Shown here one piece after another: positions 17,037 to 26,130 of a stretch of 64,000 nucleotides of DNA. The stretch is taken from NCBI RefSeq assembly GCF_003026365.1, contig NZ_PYOM01000024.1, positions 1 to 64,000 of the forward strand. The letters are read 5' to 3'. Positions within the stretch are counted from its first letter, which is position 1. The number at the start of each line of letters is the position of its first letter. The stretch comes from Photobacterium angustum. Lineage in GTDB: Bacteria > Pseudomonadota > Gammaproteobacteria > Enterobacterales > Vibrionaceae. The translations under genes were made by a program, and so were the position numbers. The notes under the pieces are model-generated. The model was given only the letters and a program-made list of their open reading frames with translations, did not search any database and had not been told where the DNA came from.

Positions 17037-18569
17037 ATGCATCTTAGAAAAAAGATACTTTCACTTTCACTTTTTATGTCATTAGGAATATATACTAATC
17101 CACTACTTGCAGCAGATATATCTAGCTCATCATTAACCAATAATAAATGTAATAAGATAGAGTCACCAAAAGTTATACCTAGTTTCTCAACATGGCAATG
17201 TCATAAAGGCGTATTTAAGTTAACCCATAAGTCTAATATTGTTGTTGATGTTAAATACGCAAAAAAATTATTATCAACAAGTGAGGTTTTACAAAAAGAT
17301 ATACTTGACTTGTTTAGCAAATCACTAAATGTTGTTATTTCTGAAAAACCAAACAAAGGTGATATCTTTTTAACCATTTCAAAACAAGAAACATCACTCA
17401 GCAATGAAGGATATCAACTCGATATTGCTGATCACCTAACTATTAAGGCTTTACATGATAATGGTGTTTTATGGGGCACACGCTCATTACTTCAATTACT
17501 TCAATTAGATCCCGCCCATAGTCATATTCAACATGCATCTGTTACAGATAATCCTAAATGGGAGCATCGCGGTTTATTACTGGATGTTGGTAGAATGTAC
17601 CTTCCCACCGATTTCTTAAAAAATATAATCAAACAGCTTTCATATTTTAAGATGAATGAATTACAACTTCATTTAAATGATAACGTTATTAAAATTGATG
17701 AAGATAACTGGTTAAATGCAGAGTCAGGATTTCGATTAGAAAGCACTTCCCATCCTGACATTACCTCACAACAACACTATACAAAAAAAGAATATATAGA
17801 ACTGATCCAATTTGCTCAGTCTTATGGTGTGAAAATTATTAGTGAAATTGATGCCCCTGCTCACTCTTTGGCATTCACGCAAGCATATCCATCTCTTAGG
17901 TTAAAAGGTGAAGGTGTCAGCCCTGATCATTTAGATCTCGCCAACCCAGAAAGTATCCAGTTACTGGAAGACCTTTGGCAAGAATATGCACCGATCTTTA
18001 CCGATGTGCACATCGGTACAGATGAATACCGACATGGAAATCCAGAAGATATAAAAAGTTTTGTAAATCACTTTGATAAGTTCCTTCATAAACTTGGAAA
18101 AAAAGAAGTACGAATGTGGGGTAGCCAAGCGAGCTATGGTGGGGCAAAAGGAGTTAAAAGAGATCTATTAGTCGATTTATGGTACCCAGGTTACTACGAT
18201 CCTAAACAAGCCATTGATGATGGTTACGACATTATTAACAGCCAAGACGATATACTATATATGGTTCCTTTTGCTGGATATTATCAAGATTATCTCAATA
18301 CCCGATGGCTCTATAACCATTGGACACCGAATGTCTTCACTGGAAAAGATGTCGCGCACTTTGATGTCAATAACCCTCATATCAAAGGCGGTATGATCAG
18401 TGTTTGGAACGATGCCTTTGCTGCAGGAACCTATTACGAACCAAGCGATATTCAAGATCGCGTTGAGCCTGCTTTAAAAACGGTTTCACAAAAGTTATGG
18501 GCAGCAAAAGCAACCACTACTTATGCTGAATTTAAGGACATGATGGAGGAACTTCACCCCGCTACTTAA
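17037..18569 (+). CDS. Secreted GH20 beta-N-acetylhexosaminidase (possibly lacto-N-biosidase-like)
   Basis: A 510-residue exoenzyme with a signal peptide (1-25, ends LLAAD), then a GH20b-type alpha/beta domain with GYQLDIADHLTIKA and GTRSLLQLLQL. The catalytic TIM barrel starts at HRGLLLDVGRMYLP. The key acid pair lies in HIGTDEYRHG: Asp polarises the substrate acetamide and Glu is the acid/base. LQLHLNDN and EIDAPAHSLAF are further family motifs. The HIGTDEY form and FRLES segment recall lacto-N-biosidase-type GH20 enzymes rather than chitobiases, but this is inference. AAAGGACT precedes the ATG. The gene is divergent from the DeoR gene. Confidence 0.88.
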   Translation: MHLRKKILSLSLFMSLGIYTNPLLAADISSSSLTNNKCNKIESPKVIPSFSTWQCHKGVFKLTHKSNIVVDVKYAKKLLSTSEVLQKDILDLFSKSLNVVISEKPNKGDIFLTISKQETSLSNEGYQLDIADHLTIKALHDNGVLWGTRSLLQLLQLDPAHSHIQHASVTDNPKWEHRGLLLDVGRMYLPTDFLKNIIKQLSYFKMNELQLHLNDNVIKIDEDNWLNAESGFRLESTSHPDITSQQHYTKKEYIELIQFAQSYGVKIISEIDAPAHSLAFTQAYPSLRLKGEGVSPDHLDLANPESIQLLEDLWQEYAPIFTDVHIGTDEYRHGNPEDIKSFVNHFDKFLHKLGKKEVRMWGSQASYGGAKGVKRDLLVDLWYPGYYDPKQAIDDGYDIINSQDDILYMVPFAGYYQDYLNTRWLYNHWTPNVFTGKDVAHFDVNNPHIKGGMISVWNDAFAAGTYYEPSDIQDRVEPALKTVSQKLWAAKATTTYAEFKDMMEELHPAT

Positions 18570-18602
18570 TCACTAAAAAGTAATACATGAATTAAAACAC
18601 AA

Positions 18603-18637
18603 TAAAAAAAGGTTGCTTAAATTAGCGACCTTTTTAT
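18603..18637 (+). terminator. Rho-independent terminator after the GH20 gene
   Basis: GGTTGC pairs with GCGACC around TTAAATTA, flanked by an A-run and TTTTTATAT. It can act in both directions. Confidence 0.8.
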
Positions 18638-18696
18638 ATAAAACTTCGTTTCTTTACTTTTAAAGATATTTAATTTCTTTGCCAAGCCACAAAGCT

Positions 18697-19611
18697 TCAT
18701 TTACTTTGATGTTTAACTATGATAATCCAATTCGTATACCTTGAGCATTGAGCCACTTTATTTAATTTATAACAATACATTTCCGCTATCCATTGATTCA
18801 CGACTAATGGCTCTATCCAGCTACTGTATAACCGCAGACATTCCCACAAACTTTCATCTAACACGAAATAGCCAAATTCAGCTAACGCTTCTAGTTCAAG
18901 TACAAAGCAATCTGCTGTACGTACTTTTTCACGTTCCATCTGGAATAACGTCTTTTTTTTATCACCCTGATAAATAAAGGTTACAGGGCCATCTTGAATT
19001 GTTTTCAAACTATCTCGGATCGCTGTTTGGAGTGCTTTAGCTTCATCACCCGTAAACATCGCTCCAATAGATAAATCATCTGCACTAAGGTGTGTCAGTT
19101 TTTTCCAGCCTTGCTCTTTTACAAAGCCTAAACTTTTTTACTATCACTACTTTGTTGAATACCAAAGCTATCAATATTGATTAAGCGTTTAAATTGTCGT
19201 ATCCAATAAAGTGCCACTAAGCCCAATGGCAATCGAACTTTATTATCTTCACGGCTGAGAACTGCACCGGGGTGTGCGTCAGCAATATGTAAAAGAGTAC
19301 AAAGTAACGCAAGCTTGTACGTAGGCAGACTTAGCATCATTAACAATGATTTGCCTAATCTTGATCAGATCACCCGTACCATCATCAGGCAACTATATCA
19401 CCACGGTTTGCCATTGCACGCTATTTCGACCTAATTTATCGTCATCACGCCCAGCCCCAGCACCAATATCATGCACTTTTAAGGCATCTTTCGATGAACT
19501 GGTAGGCCAATGCGCTTGCCAATTTTTATGTACTTGCTCAAAGGTTAACGACTGATATTGTTCACTCAGGCTTTGTGCATTTTGGTGATAAAAATCAATG
19601 GTTTTAGACAT
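18697..19611 (-). pseudogene. Decayed SAM-dependent methyltransferase gene
   Basis: Three minus-strand pieces in different frames form one broken gene. The 5' piece (19393-19611) starts MSKTIDFYHQNAQ and reaches the SAM motif VHDIGAGAGRD, then loses the frame. The middle piece (19128-19346) has LPTYKLALLCTLLHIADAHP and LPLGLVALYWIRQFKRLI. The last piece (18697-19059) continues with GPVTFIYQGDKKK and SSWIEPLVVNQWIAEM. Between the last two, removal of one A in a run of As moves SDSKK out of frame with SLGFVKEQGWKKL. DNA coding for much of the methyltransferase core after the SAM motif is missing. It is clearly non-functional, not a sequencing slip alone. Confidence 0.8.
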
Positions 19612-19864
19612 GATGATAGCTCTGAAAACAAGGTGAATTAATCATACTGTAAGTTATTGATATTCACGATTGAAATTTCAGTAATATTCTAATTTTGCTA
19701 AGGTTTTAATAATGTTTAGGCATTATTCTAAAGGCAACCTTTATCCGGTATCTAGATTGCAGAAGAAGTAGTGCTATTCTCTCTTCATCGAATAACACTA
19801 GACTTCCTTTTTATATCACTTCTTTGTTTAGAATATTTCAATCAGCTTATCAAGAATATGTAAA

Positions 19865-21982
19865 TCATCCATTTGAAGTCGCTATTAATGATTCAATTTC
19901 AGTGATTTGAGACCATATATCTAACAACAACATATGTTCAAATGGTCGCCAACGGATCTCTGGCGATGATAAAACATGGCTAAGAGATTCATTGATTTCT
20001 ATCCAGTATTGATCCCCTAAGTAGACCTCTTCAGGTACTGACTGAGTTAAGTAGTAGCTATGTGTCTCTCCTTGGTAAAGCGTCCAGTTAAACGAAGTAT
20101 GTCGCTTATGCCAATATGGCAAAGCTTGAGCCCATAATTGGTTAGAATAATATAAGTAGGATTTATCCAAAAACGCGTTAAATAAGACGCCATGAGGTTG
20201 AGAAGGCCACACAGCCTGTTGCCACTGTAAAGGTAAAAAGTTAATCGATTGATGCTGACGCTGCTCATATTGAAATCGAAAAATAAAATCGCCTAGTTTC
20301 GCCCAAGCAACTTGGATATCCTCTTTAAACATGCGCGATTGAATAAGTCTAAATAAATGAGGCTTCGCCTGCTGTGCCGATAAATGCACAGGGATCTGCT
20401 CTAAAATCTCAACCAAGTCAGGCATATCACGTCTAATCACAACCAATGAGGGATTACCTTTGTATGGCAGTGCTGAAAACCCTATATCTTGCCTTTTTTG
20501 CCACTGTATCCAGAGATTAAGGTAAGGCTCATCAAGTTCATCATTTGTCCAACCATGACTGATTCGCTCCGAGATATAATGATGCATATCCTTAGTGAAC
20601 AATGGCTCAGATAGCTGTTTTAGTAAAGGATCGGAAGACTCGTCAAAGAAGACTTCTTTACCGTCATAATACTGGCAAGTGTAAAGCCCGCAGATAAGAT
20701 CACCTGCACCAACAAGAAAACGTCCTGTTTGCTGCTCTTCTTCAGTGGCTTCTCTTTGTAAGATTGATAACGCAAAATTATTAATCGCAATACGGCGCGC
20801 ATGCTGGTAAAGATATTGCCGATAGAGGCCAATATTTTCATTATTCAAACTATCATCAATGAGCTTCTCAATACTGCTATTTTTGAGTTCAAGCAGTTTG
20901 CTACGCCACTGAACTATATGTGCCAGCGCATTGTCGACAATTTTCTGCTTGTGATCAAAAATCGTTTCACGAATTTGTTCTATGTGTCGATATTTACCAA
21001 TACCATATAGGCTTCCAACATTGCCCATTAACATTTGGTAGCTACATTTCCTTAGCGCATGGCGAGTTTCGACAGACGAGATCCCCAAGCGTTCTACTTC
21101 AGATTTCAACGACTGCTTTTCATTAATACAAGCGAGATCACCAAACTTGTTAACCACGTGAGAAGGGCGATTGTATTGCTCAAACATGATGTTTACGTGG
21201 TCTATATCAATAGCAGACATTGTTCTGTTCAGTACTGTCTGCAATTCTAATACTTTGGCACTGTAGGTTGCATCGTAATGAAGTAATTGTATCGAAGCGA
21301 GCCTCTCCACTAACTCATTAACATGCAGCTTTAATTGCTGATGTTGTTGCTCAATAGCTTGCGCTGAAGCCGTGTTTATCCTTAATAAAATAGAATCTTG
21401 ACCATAGCTATAGCGACCATTCTCTAGCCATTGATTAAAGCGCTTTTCAGGACTATCTAACGTTGAAAGGTAATCATAATAACCAATAGCAAAACCAATA
21501 AATGGGATAGGCTCTGCGGTTACACTCAGTCGATGTAGATCGCTGGCAGAATCATCCCACATAGTACGGGTTAATTTCTCAATCCAAGGCGCAAATAAGA
21601 CAATATCAAACACCGCAGATAATGCACGTCCCCCATTTTTTGCGGCCTGCCATAATGCTTGACGCTCAAAGACATTCTCTAATTGAGACATTCTTTTGGC
21701 ACTTAAAGGCAGATCTTCTTTATTATTCACAGCCTCCCAAAGCCCTTCCCAATGCTCAGGTACAAATGTTTGCTCTCTGATAGGAAGAATTAAACTTGGT
21801 ATTTTATTTAATGCCGCAATTTCTTTAACATCATTAAGTTCACTTTTAAACTCTCTATCTAATCTTGAAAGCCAATCATGCTCTTCTTCTAGGGTATTTT
21901 CCCCTAACTTGCACATATTTGATGCCTGTACATTAAAGCAAATACAGAGACACCAAAATATTGTTAGGCATTTCATCTTCAT
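19865..21982 (-). CDS. Secreted protein with hydrophobic hairpin; candidate B (translocation/binding) chain of a two-chain toxin
   Basis: A 705-residue protein I cannot assign to a known family. A signal peptide ends at VQA (residue 20). Mature cysteines are C24, C285, C313, C431 and C436: two plausible pairs and one left over, C24, at the extreme N-terminus. Residues about 118-172 are hydrophobic (LSAVFDIVLFAPW, then EPIPFIGFAIGYYDYL) with an acidic turn between, the layout of a pH-triggered membrane-insertion hairpin. Long helical segments follow (205-400), then a Trp/Tyr-rich C-terminal part that could bind a receptor. The ATG overlaps the stop of the upstream metalloprotease gene by one base, with GGAG six bases before it, so the two are translationally coupled. 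Confidence 0.7.
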   Translation of the reverse strand: MKMKCLTIFWCLCICFNVQASNMCKLGENTLEEEHDWLSRLDREFKSELNDVKEIAALNKIPSLILPIREQTFVPEHWEGLWEAVNNKEDLPLSAKRMSQLENVFERQALWQAAKNGGRALSAVFDIVLFAPWIEKLTRTMWDDSASDLHRLSVTAEPIPFIGFAIGYYDYLSTLDSPEKRFNQWLENGRYSYGQDSILLRINTASAQAIEQQHQQLKLHVNELVERLASIQLLHYDATYSAKVLELQTVLNRTMSAIDIDHVNIMFEQYNRPSHVVNKFGDLACINEKQSLKSEVERLGISSVETRHALRKCSYQMLMGNVGSLYGIGKYRHIEQIRETIFDHKQKIVDNALAHIVQWRSKLLELKNSSIEKLIDDSLNNENIGLYRQYLYQHARRIAINNFALSILQREATEEEQQTGRFLVGAGDLICGLYTCQYYDGKEVFFDESSDPLLKQLSEPLFTKDMHHYISERISHGWTNDELDEPYLNLWIQWQKRQDIGFSALPYKGNPSLVVIRRDMPDLVEILEQIPVHLSAQQAKPHLFRLIQSRMFKEDIQVAWAKLGDFIFRFQYEQRQHQSINFLPLQWQQAVWPSQPHGVLFNAFLDKSYLYYSNQLWAQALPYWHKRHTSFNWTLYQGETHSYYLTQSVPEEVYLGDQYWIEINESLSHVLSSPEIRWRPFEHMLLLDIWSQITEIESLIATSNG

Positions 21983-23556
21983 TACAGGCTCCAACATTTT
22001 TTTGATTTAGGTAATGCGGAGTTAGCCACAAGTGTCACATTGTCTTGTTCTGCAAGCGCCGACCAACGTAAGCGATTTGGATAAAGCAAACTTTCAGAGG
22101 GAAGTATTGAGCGAGAAATACGGTTAACGACCAGCCTTTTTCCTCTAGCAGATATGTATTCAGATAACGCCAACGAAGAAAGATCATGGTGCGTAGAAAG
22201 AAGAATAATTTGATTAGCCTTGGCCACTATTTCTTGTCCTGTACCAATGAGCCCAGTAACATTCATTTCAATAACAGTTAACGCATATTGATTTTTTCTT
22301 ATACTCACTAGCGCTTTTTCTAAAGTTGTTATGGTTAACCGCTGCTCAAATTCTGATAAGGAAGAAAATTCATCCCCCTTCAGTAAGACAACATGTTGCT
22401 CTGATTTAGCTGCCAACTCTAAAGCGCTTCGCAACACCTTATCTAATTTTGGAAAACCGTTTTTTATTTCTATAAGGCTCGTGCTTATCACCATCGGTGA
22501 TTGAGGAGAGCGACTGAGCACATCACTAATGATTACGGTATTCAATCCTGAACGACTCAATGCCGCTGAACTTTGCCTTGCTTGTTTCAGCGTAATATTT
22601 GTAGGTGTTGAAGTGTAATTGATCATTGAACCGGGCCAATACATATCACGAGCATGAGCACCTAACTCCATTGATAAATGGTATTCAGAGACTGGCATCT
22701 CTGATTTTAAGAGTTGAATATTAGTTTTAACACGGCCGTATTCAGCTTTAGAGACACGATGGTTTTTAATCGCTTGTTCCCACACACTCATGATGCTTTG
22801 CCTTCTATCAATGGCAGCTTCTCGTGTTGTCGTAAGTGTTTTTAAACTCAAATTCCCTTTTTGATATGCAAGCCCTGTTGCCTCGATTTCACGTCGCATT
22901 AAGTTAAACTCAATCACCTCCCCTTCTGTGAACGCCTCACCTTGGTGATTCATACCAGCAATGGGAGCGCGATGACGAACCGGTTGTGTTCCAACAGGCA
23001 AACCACCGGTTAAATAATCACGGGCATGGATCAGTTCATGACCAAGTGCAATAGTAGGATCAATCGCAACATCAAGGCCTGGGAGCATTACTGTGTTTTC
23101 AATGTCAAAGTAAATTGCAGCAGGAACCCCAAGACCATTTGATTGATGCCCCATAAAACGCGATGACGTGATCAATGGTTCAGTAACAAACTGCTTTCCG
23201 CTCTGAGATGGCCTAATTACTACATGTATCTTCTCCATTGTCGCTGCATTTTGTCCAAGTGATTTAAATGCTAATGCTCGATCTCCTTGAGGTAAGGAAA
23301 GTGGTTGATAATGCGAAACTTGTTTGATGATCGCTTTCCCTGTTCGGGTATGCTTTAAATTTTCAAATAGCGTCGAAATACCGAGAAGAAATTCTTCCGA
23401 GTCTGTTTGAATATAAATTCCTTTTTCAACTTTAAATAAATAGCCTCCTTGATCAGCAACATCAATTATATTTTCACCATCAGGTGGGCCAAAATAGAGT
23501 GATGCCTGAGCGCAAGTAGCTAAGCAAAGTAAAACTATTACTGATAATATTTTCAT
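21982..23556 (-). CDS. Secreted HExxH metalloprotease (M91/NleD-like); candidate A chain of a two-chain toxin
   Basis: A 524-residue protein. A signal peptide ends near AQA (residue 18). The zinc site HELIHARDYLTGG has HELIH at 173-177. It is followed by an Asn/Arg/Glu-rich stretch (TEGEVIEFNLMRREI, about 210-224) that could supply the third ligand. HELIHA followed by Gly-rich sequence resembles peptidase family M91 (NleD type III effectors), but here a Sec signal replaces the type III signal. Residues about 320-515 form a second alpha/beta domain of unknown role. The mature protein has a single Cys, C521, four residues from the end. It is the first gene of a two-gene operon with the 705-residue protein. 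Confidence 0.72.
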   Translation of the reverse strand: MKILSVIVLLCLATCAQASLYFGPPDGENIIDVADQGGYLFKVEKGIYIQTDSEEFLLGISTLFENLKHTRTGKAIIKQVSHYQPLSLPQGDRALAFKSLGQNAATMEKIHVVIRPSQSGKQFVTEPLITSSRFMGHQSNGLGVPAAIYFDIENTVMLPGLDVAIDPTIALGHELIHARDYLTGGLPVGTQPVRHRAPIAGMNHQGEAFTEGEVIEFNLMRREIEATGLAYQKGNLSLKTLTTTREAAIDRRQSIMSVWEQAIKNHRVSKAEYGRVKTNIQLLKSEMPVSEYHLSMELGAHARDMYWPGSMINYTSTPTNITLKQARQSSAALSRSGLNTVIISDVLSRSPQSPMVISTSLIEIKNGFPKLDKVLRSALELAAKSEQHVVLLKGDEFSSLSEFEQRLTITTLEKALVSIRKNQYALTVIEMNVTGLIGTGQEIVAKANQIILLSTHHDLSSLALSEYISARGKRLVVNRISRSILPSESLLYPNRLRWSALAEQDNVTLVANSALPKSKKCWSL

Positions 23557-23693
23557 AGTTATTTTTATAATAGAAGTAAGCGACTTCTTAGATGAGAGGT
23601 AACGAAAAGGGCAAAAGCACTCACTAGTGAACTATTACTCATTACAGCTCACTCTACAAATGAGTGCGATTTATACTCTTTGAAAAATGATGA

Positions 23694-24503
23694 TTAAAAT
23701 GAACATCGACTGGCGTAAATGGCGTTAACCCATTGAGGGTTATCGATAAAAGGGTTTCGATTACCCTGCCAGATTACTGCTTTTTCATGACGAAGCCTTT
23801 CCCATTCATCAACAGGATCTGCATTATGCCATTGCAGTAATGAACATAATTGACCAACCTTTGGCTCACCAGATTGAGTAGAGGTATCGTCCGCAATAAA
23901 AAGATCAGGCATATTCGCATCCAGTCCTTCATAACGCACTGCCATGTAGAAAATAGCCCGAGCAACGTCACCTTTCACCGCATCACGAGGTTCAAAGCTG
24001 TCATTATCTGTTTTATTAAATGGCGATTTTGTTAATGGTTTACCACCAAAATCAAAAGCTTTATTGGAGCGGATAGAATTAATCTGCACATCGGTAGGTT
24101 GTAAGTGATGGATGTCGGTATATCCCCACTGATTCTTTCGCTTAAAGCCTAATGATTTAGGCCACAAATGCTCGCGATTCCATGCGTCTTTGTTATTGTT
24201 TCCTGACGCAGTAAAGTCTTTTGATTGTGAACGACCACTATAAAAAAGAATCACATTATCCGGATTATTTGGATCTTCATTAGTGTCTTTAAGCGCAGAC
24301 CAAACTTCATTGTAAGTTAACTGTTTTTGACCTCGTGAAGCGATAATCGAAAGCATATTTTTAAGTGCTTTTCCTTCCATCCCTTTCGCTTCAATATAAT
24401 AGTCATCAATATAAGTATTATCAGCAAAGCTGCTAAAACTGATTGTCGCCGTAAAAAAACCAATCCAGATCTTAAAATATTTCTTTTTTTTATTTATTTT
24501 CAT
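23694..24503 (-). CDS. Secreted endonuclease I (EndA/Dns family)
   Basis: Periplasmic or extracellular DNase of about 269 residues with a signal peptide (ends SFADN). Family motifs are present: FYSGRSQ, the catalytic WNREHLWPKSLGF with the His general base, and DIHHLQPTDVQINSIRSNK. Two Cys near the C-terminus (VGQLCSLL and SRCSF) match conserved family positions. In Vibrio relatives this enzyme degrades extracellular DNA and limits transformation. The ATG at 24503 is chosen because AAAGG lies at good spacing; a longer frame from 24539 has no site. Confidence 0.93.
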   Translation of the reverse strand: MKINKKKKYFKIWIGFFTATISFSSFADNTYIDDYYIEAKGMEGKALKNMLSIIASRGQKQLTYNEVWSALKDTNEDPNNPDNVILFYSGRSQSKDFTASGNNNKDAWNREHLWPKSLGFKRKNQWGYTDIHHLQPTDVQINSIRSNKAFDFGGKPLTKSPFNKTDNDSFEPRDAVKGDVARAIFYMAVRYEGLDANMPDLFIADDTSTQSGEPKVGQLCSLLQWHNADPVDEWERLRHEKAVIWQGNRNPFIDNPQWVNAIYASRCSF

Positions 24504-24670
24504 CATAACCTTTATATTAAAGCCAATTTTTACTTGCAAGCATACTTAACGTAAATTAACTAACACGCAACAATGAAGCCCAATAAATGTGACAAGGGAA
24601 TGCTTTTATGGAATAAAAACGCATAAAAAAATAGACAAAAGAAATAATTTCTAATTATGAACCTTTTGGA

Positions 24671-24703
24671 TTAAGCTGCAATAATTATCATTATGCAGCT
24701 TAA
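24671..24703. repeat. Inverted repeat downstream of the phospholipase gene
   Basis: TTAAGCTGCA and TGCAGCTTAA pair perfectly around a 13-base AT spacer. There is no T-run on either side, so it is a weak terminator candidate or an mRNA-end stabiliser. Confidence 0.5.
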
Positions 24704-24758
24704 GTTGCCAGTGTCTTACTTAGCAATACTTCACGCGTAAAATAATCAGATTTTGATT

Positions 24759-26009
24759 TTAGTCGTTTGGAAAATTAAAGCTCTCTAGCTTCGTTTCAAG
24801 AATCTGATTGGCAATATATTTATGAATTGCAGTTGTTGGATGAGTGACTCCCCAAAAGACATATTTATCAGAGCCATGATAAGCACAATCATTGGTTAAA
24901 TTATGACGATAAAGATAATCTTTCGCTGAACTGCGACTAATATTTAAACAAGCATCGTTGGCATTTTCAAAACCATACAATTGAGGTTGGGCGATGAGCT
25001 TCTCAAAAGTATTATATGCATCAAAAAGAACAACATTTAGCCCTTTTTCTTTGTAAATACGAGATTGCTCTGTAATAAATATATTAAAGGCTAAGATTTT
25101 AGCTCTAACAGTATTAATTTCATTTGGGGATGCATATTTAAATTGCGGTGCCTTTGTCGCATCAGGCAAAGTAAATAATAAAATGTTTTTAACGCCCGAT
25201 TCGGTCAAACGAATCAGTGCACTACTCAAGTCTGCTTTTACATCTGCCACCTCACGACCATAATTCATAAAATCATTAAGACCAAATTCAAGTGTGATCA
25301 AACTATTTTCAGGATAATAGTTTTTTGCCATTTTCATATAGGTTAAGTAAGACGTGACCTGAGCATAAATACCAGTTAGGAGCAAATACTGGTTAGTTCC
25401 AGCTGCGCCACCCACCGCCCAATTATAAAGAGAGATGTCTTTTCCATTAGCTAGGTACTCTGTCCACACATAACCATTAGAAAAATGTCCTAAGAACCAA
25501 GAATTTCGATTTGGAAATACCCATTGAGAAGCATTATAAATATTTCCCGTGTCAGATAGGCTATCACCAAAAGCAATAATACGATTAATTACATGTTTAT
25601 TAACGTCATCATTTGTCCAAATATCATGGTTATACGAATACCGATTATCAGAAGCATAAAAAAGAAAATCAGCAGTATCATGATTTACGCCTAATGTTTC
25701 TTTGCATCTATGTTTAATTTCTGACTGAGATATATTGGTGTAAAACATATTTTTCAACCTTCCCGCAGACCACCAATAACCATCAATAGTAAAGTAACCA
25801 CCTTTCTCATCACGCGCCCACTCCCATGCTGTTGCGGGATCATCATGATTTTGTGCTGGCCGATACCAGCATTTTACATAAGTATAAGTTTGTCTATTTT
25901 GAACATTCGCAATATAGCTGACGCTCATCATTTCAGGTGTAACTGGAATATTATCTGCAAACGCTGGGGTTACTGCCATCAAGCTGGCTATCATTATCAT
26001 TCTTGTCAT
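24759..26009 (-). CDS. tlh: Thermolabile haemolysin-type GDSL phospholipase
   Basis: A secreted lecithin-dependent phospholipase A/haemolysin of 416 residues, the family length. The signal peptide ends at AFADN. An N-terminal domain (20-135) precedes the SGNH hydrolase. Catalytic landmarks are IIAFGDSLSD with Ser150, VGGAAG (199-204), FGLNDF with Asn245 and WGVTHPTTAIH with His390. The usual Asp three residues before the catalytic His is Gly387 here. A Vibrio vulnificus phospholipase with the same change is known to use a Ser-His-chloride arrangement, so activity is still expected. It sits in the secreted-enzyme cluster, between endonuclease I and the M4 protease. Confidence 0.92.
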   Translation of the reverse strand: MTRMIMIASLMAVTPAFADNIPVTPEMMSVSYIANVQNRQTYTYVKCWYRPAQNHDDPATAWEWARDEKGGYFTIDGYWWSAGRLKNMFYTNISQSEIKHRCKETLGVNHDTADFLFYASDNRYSYNHDIWTNDDVNKHVINRIIAFGDSLSDTGNIYNASQWVFPNRNSWFLGHFSNGYVWTEYLANGKDISLYNWAVGGAAGTNQYLLLTGIYAQVTSYLTYMKMAKNYYPENSLITLEFGLNDFMNYGREVADVKADLSSALIRLTESGVKNILLFTLPDATKAPQFKYASPNEINTVRAKILAFNIFITEQSRIYKEKGLNVVLFDAYNTFEKLIAQPQLYGFENANDACLNISRSSAKDYLYRHNLTNDCAYHGSDKYVFWGVTHPTTAIHKYIANQILETKLESFNFPND

Positions 26010-26062
26010 AATTAAAAACTCACTTATGCCATTATCTGTTATTTATTAACGGATACTAGATA

Positions 26063-26092
26063 GGAAAATAAGCCAGCAGATAAGCTGGCTCA
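26063..26092 (-). terminator. Rho-independent terminator after the M4 protease gene
   Basis: On the minus strand AGCCAGC pairs with GCTGGCT around TTATCT and is followed by TATTTT, about 40 bases after the stop. Confidence 0.75.
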
Positions 26093-26130
26093 TTGTGACT
26101 TTCTTACATGTTAAAATGAGGTTGATCTTA

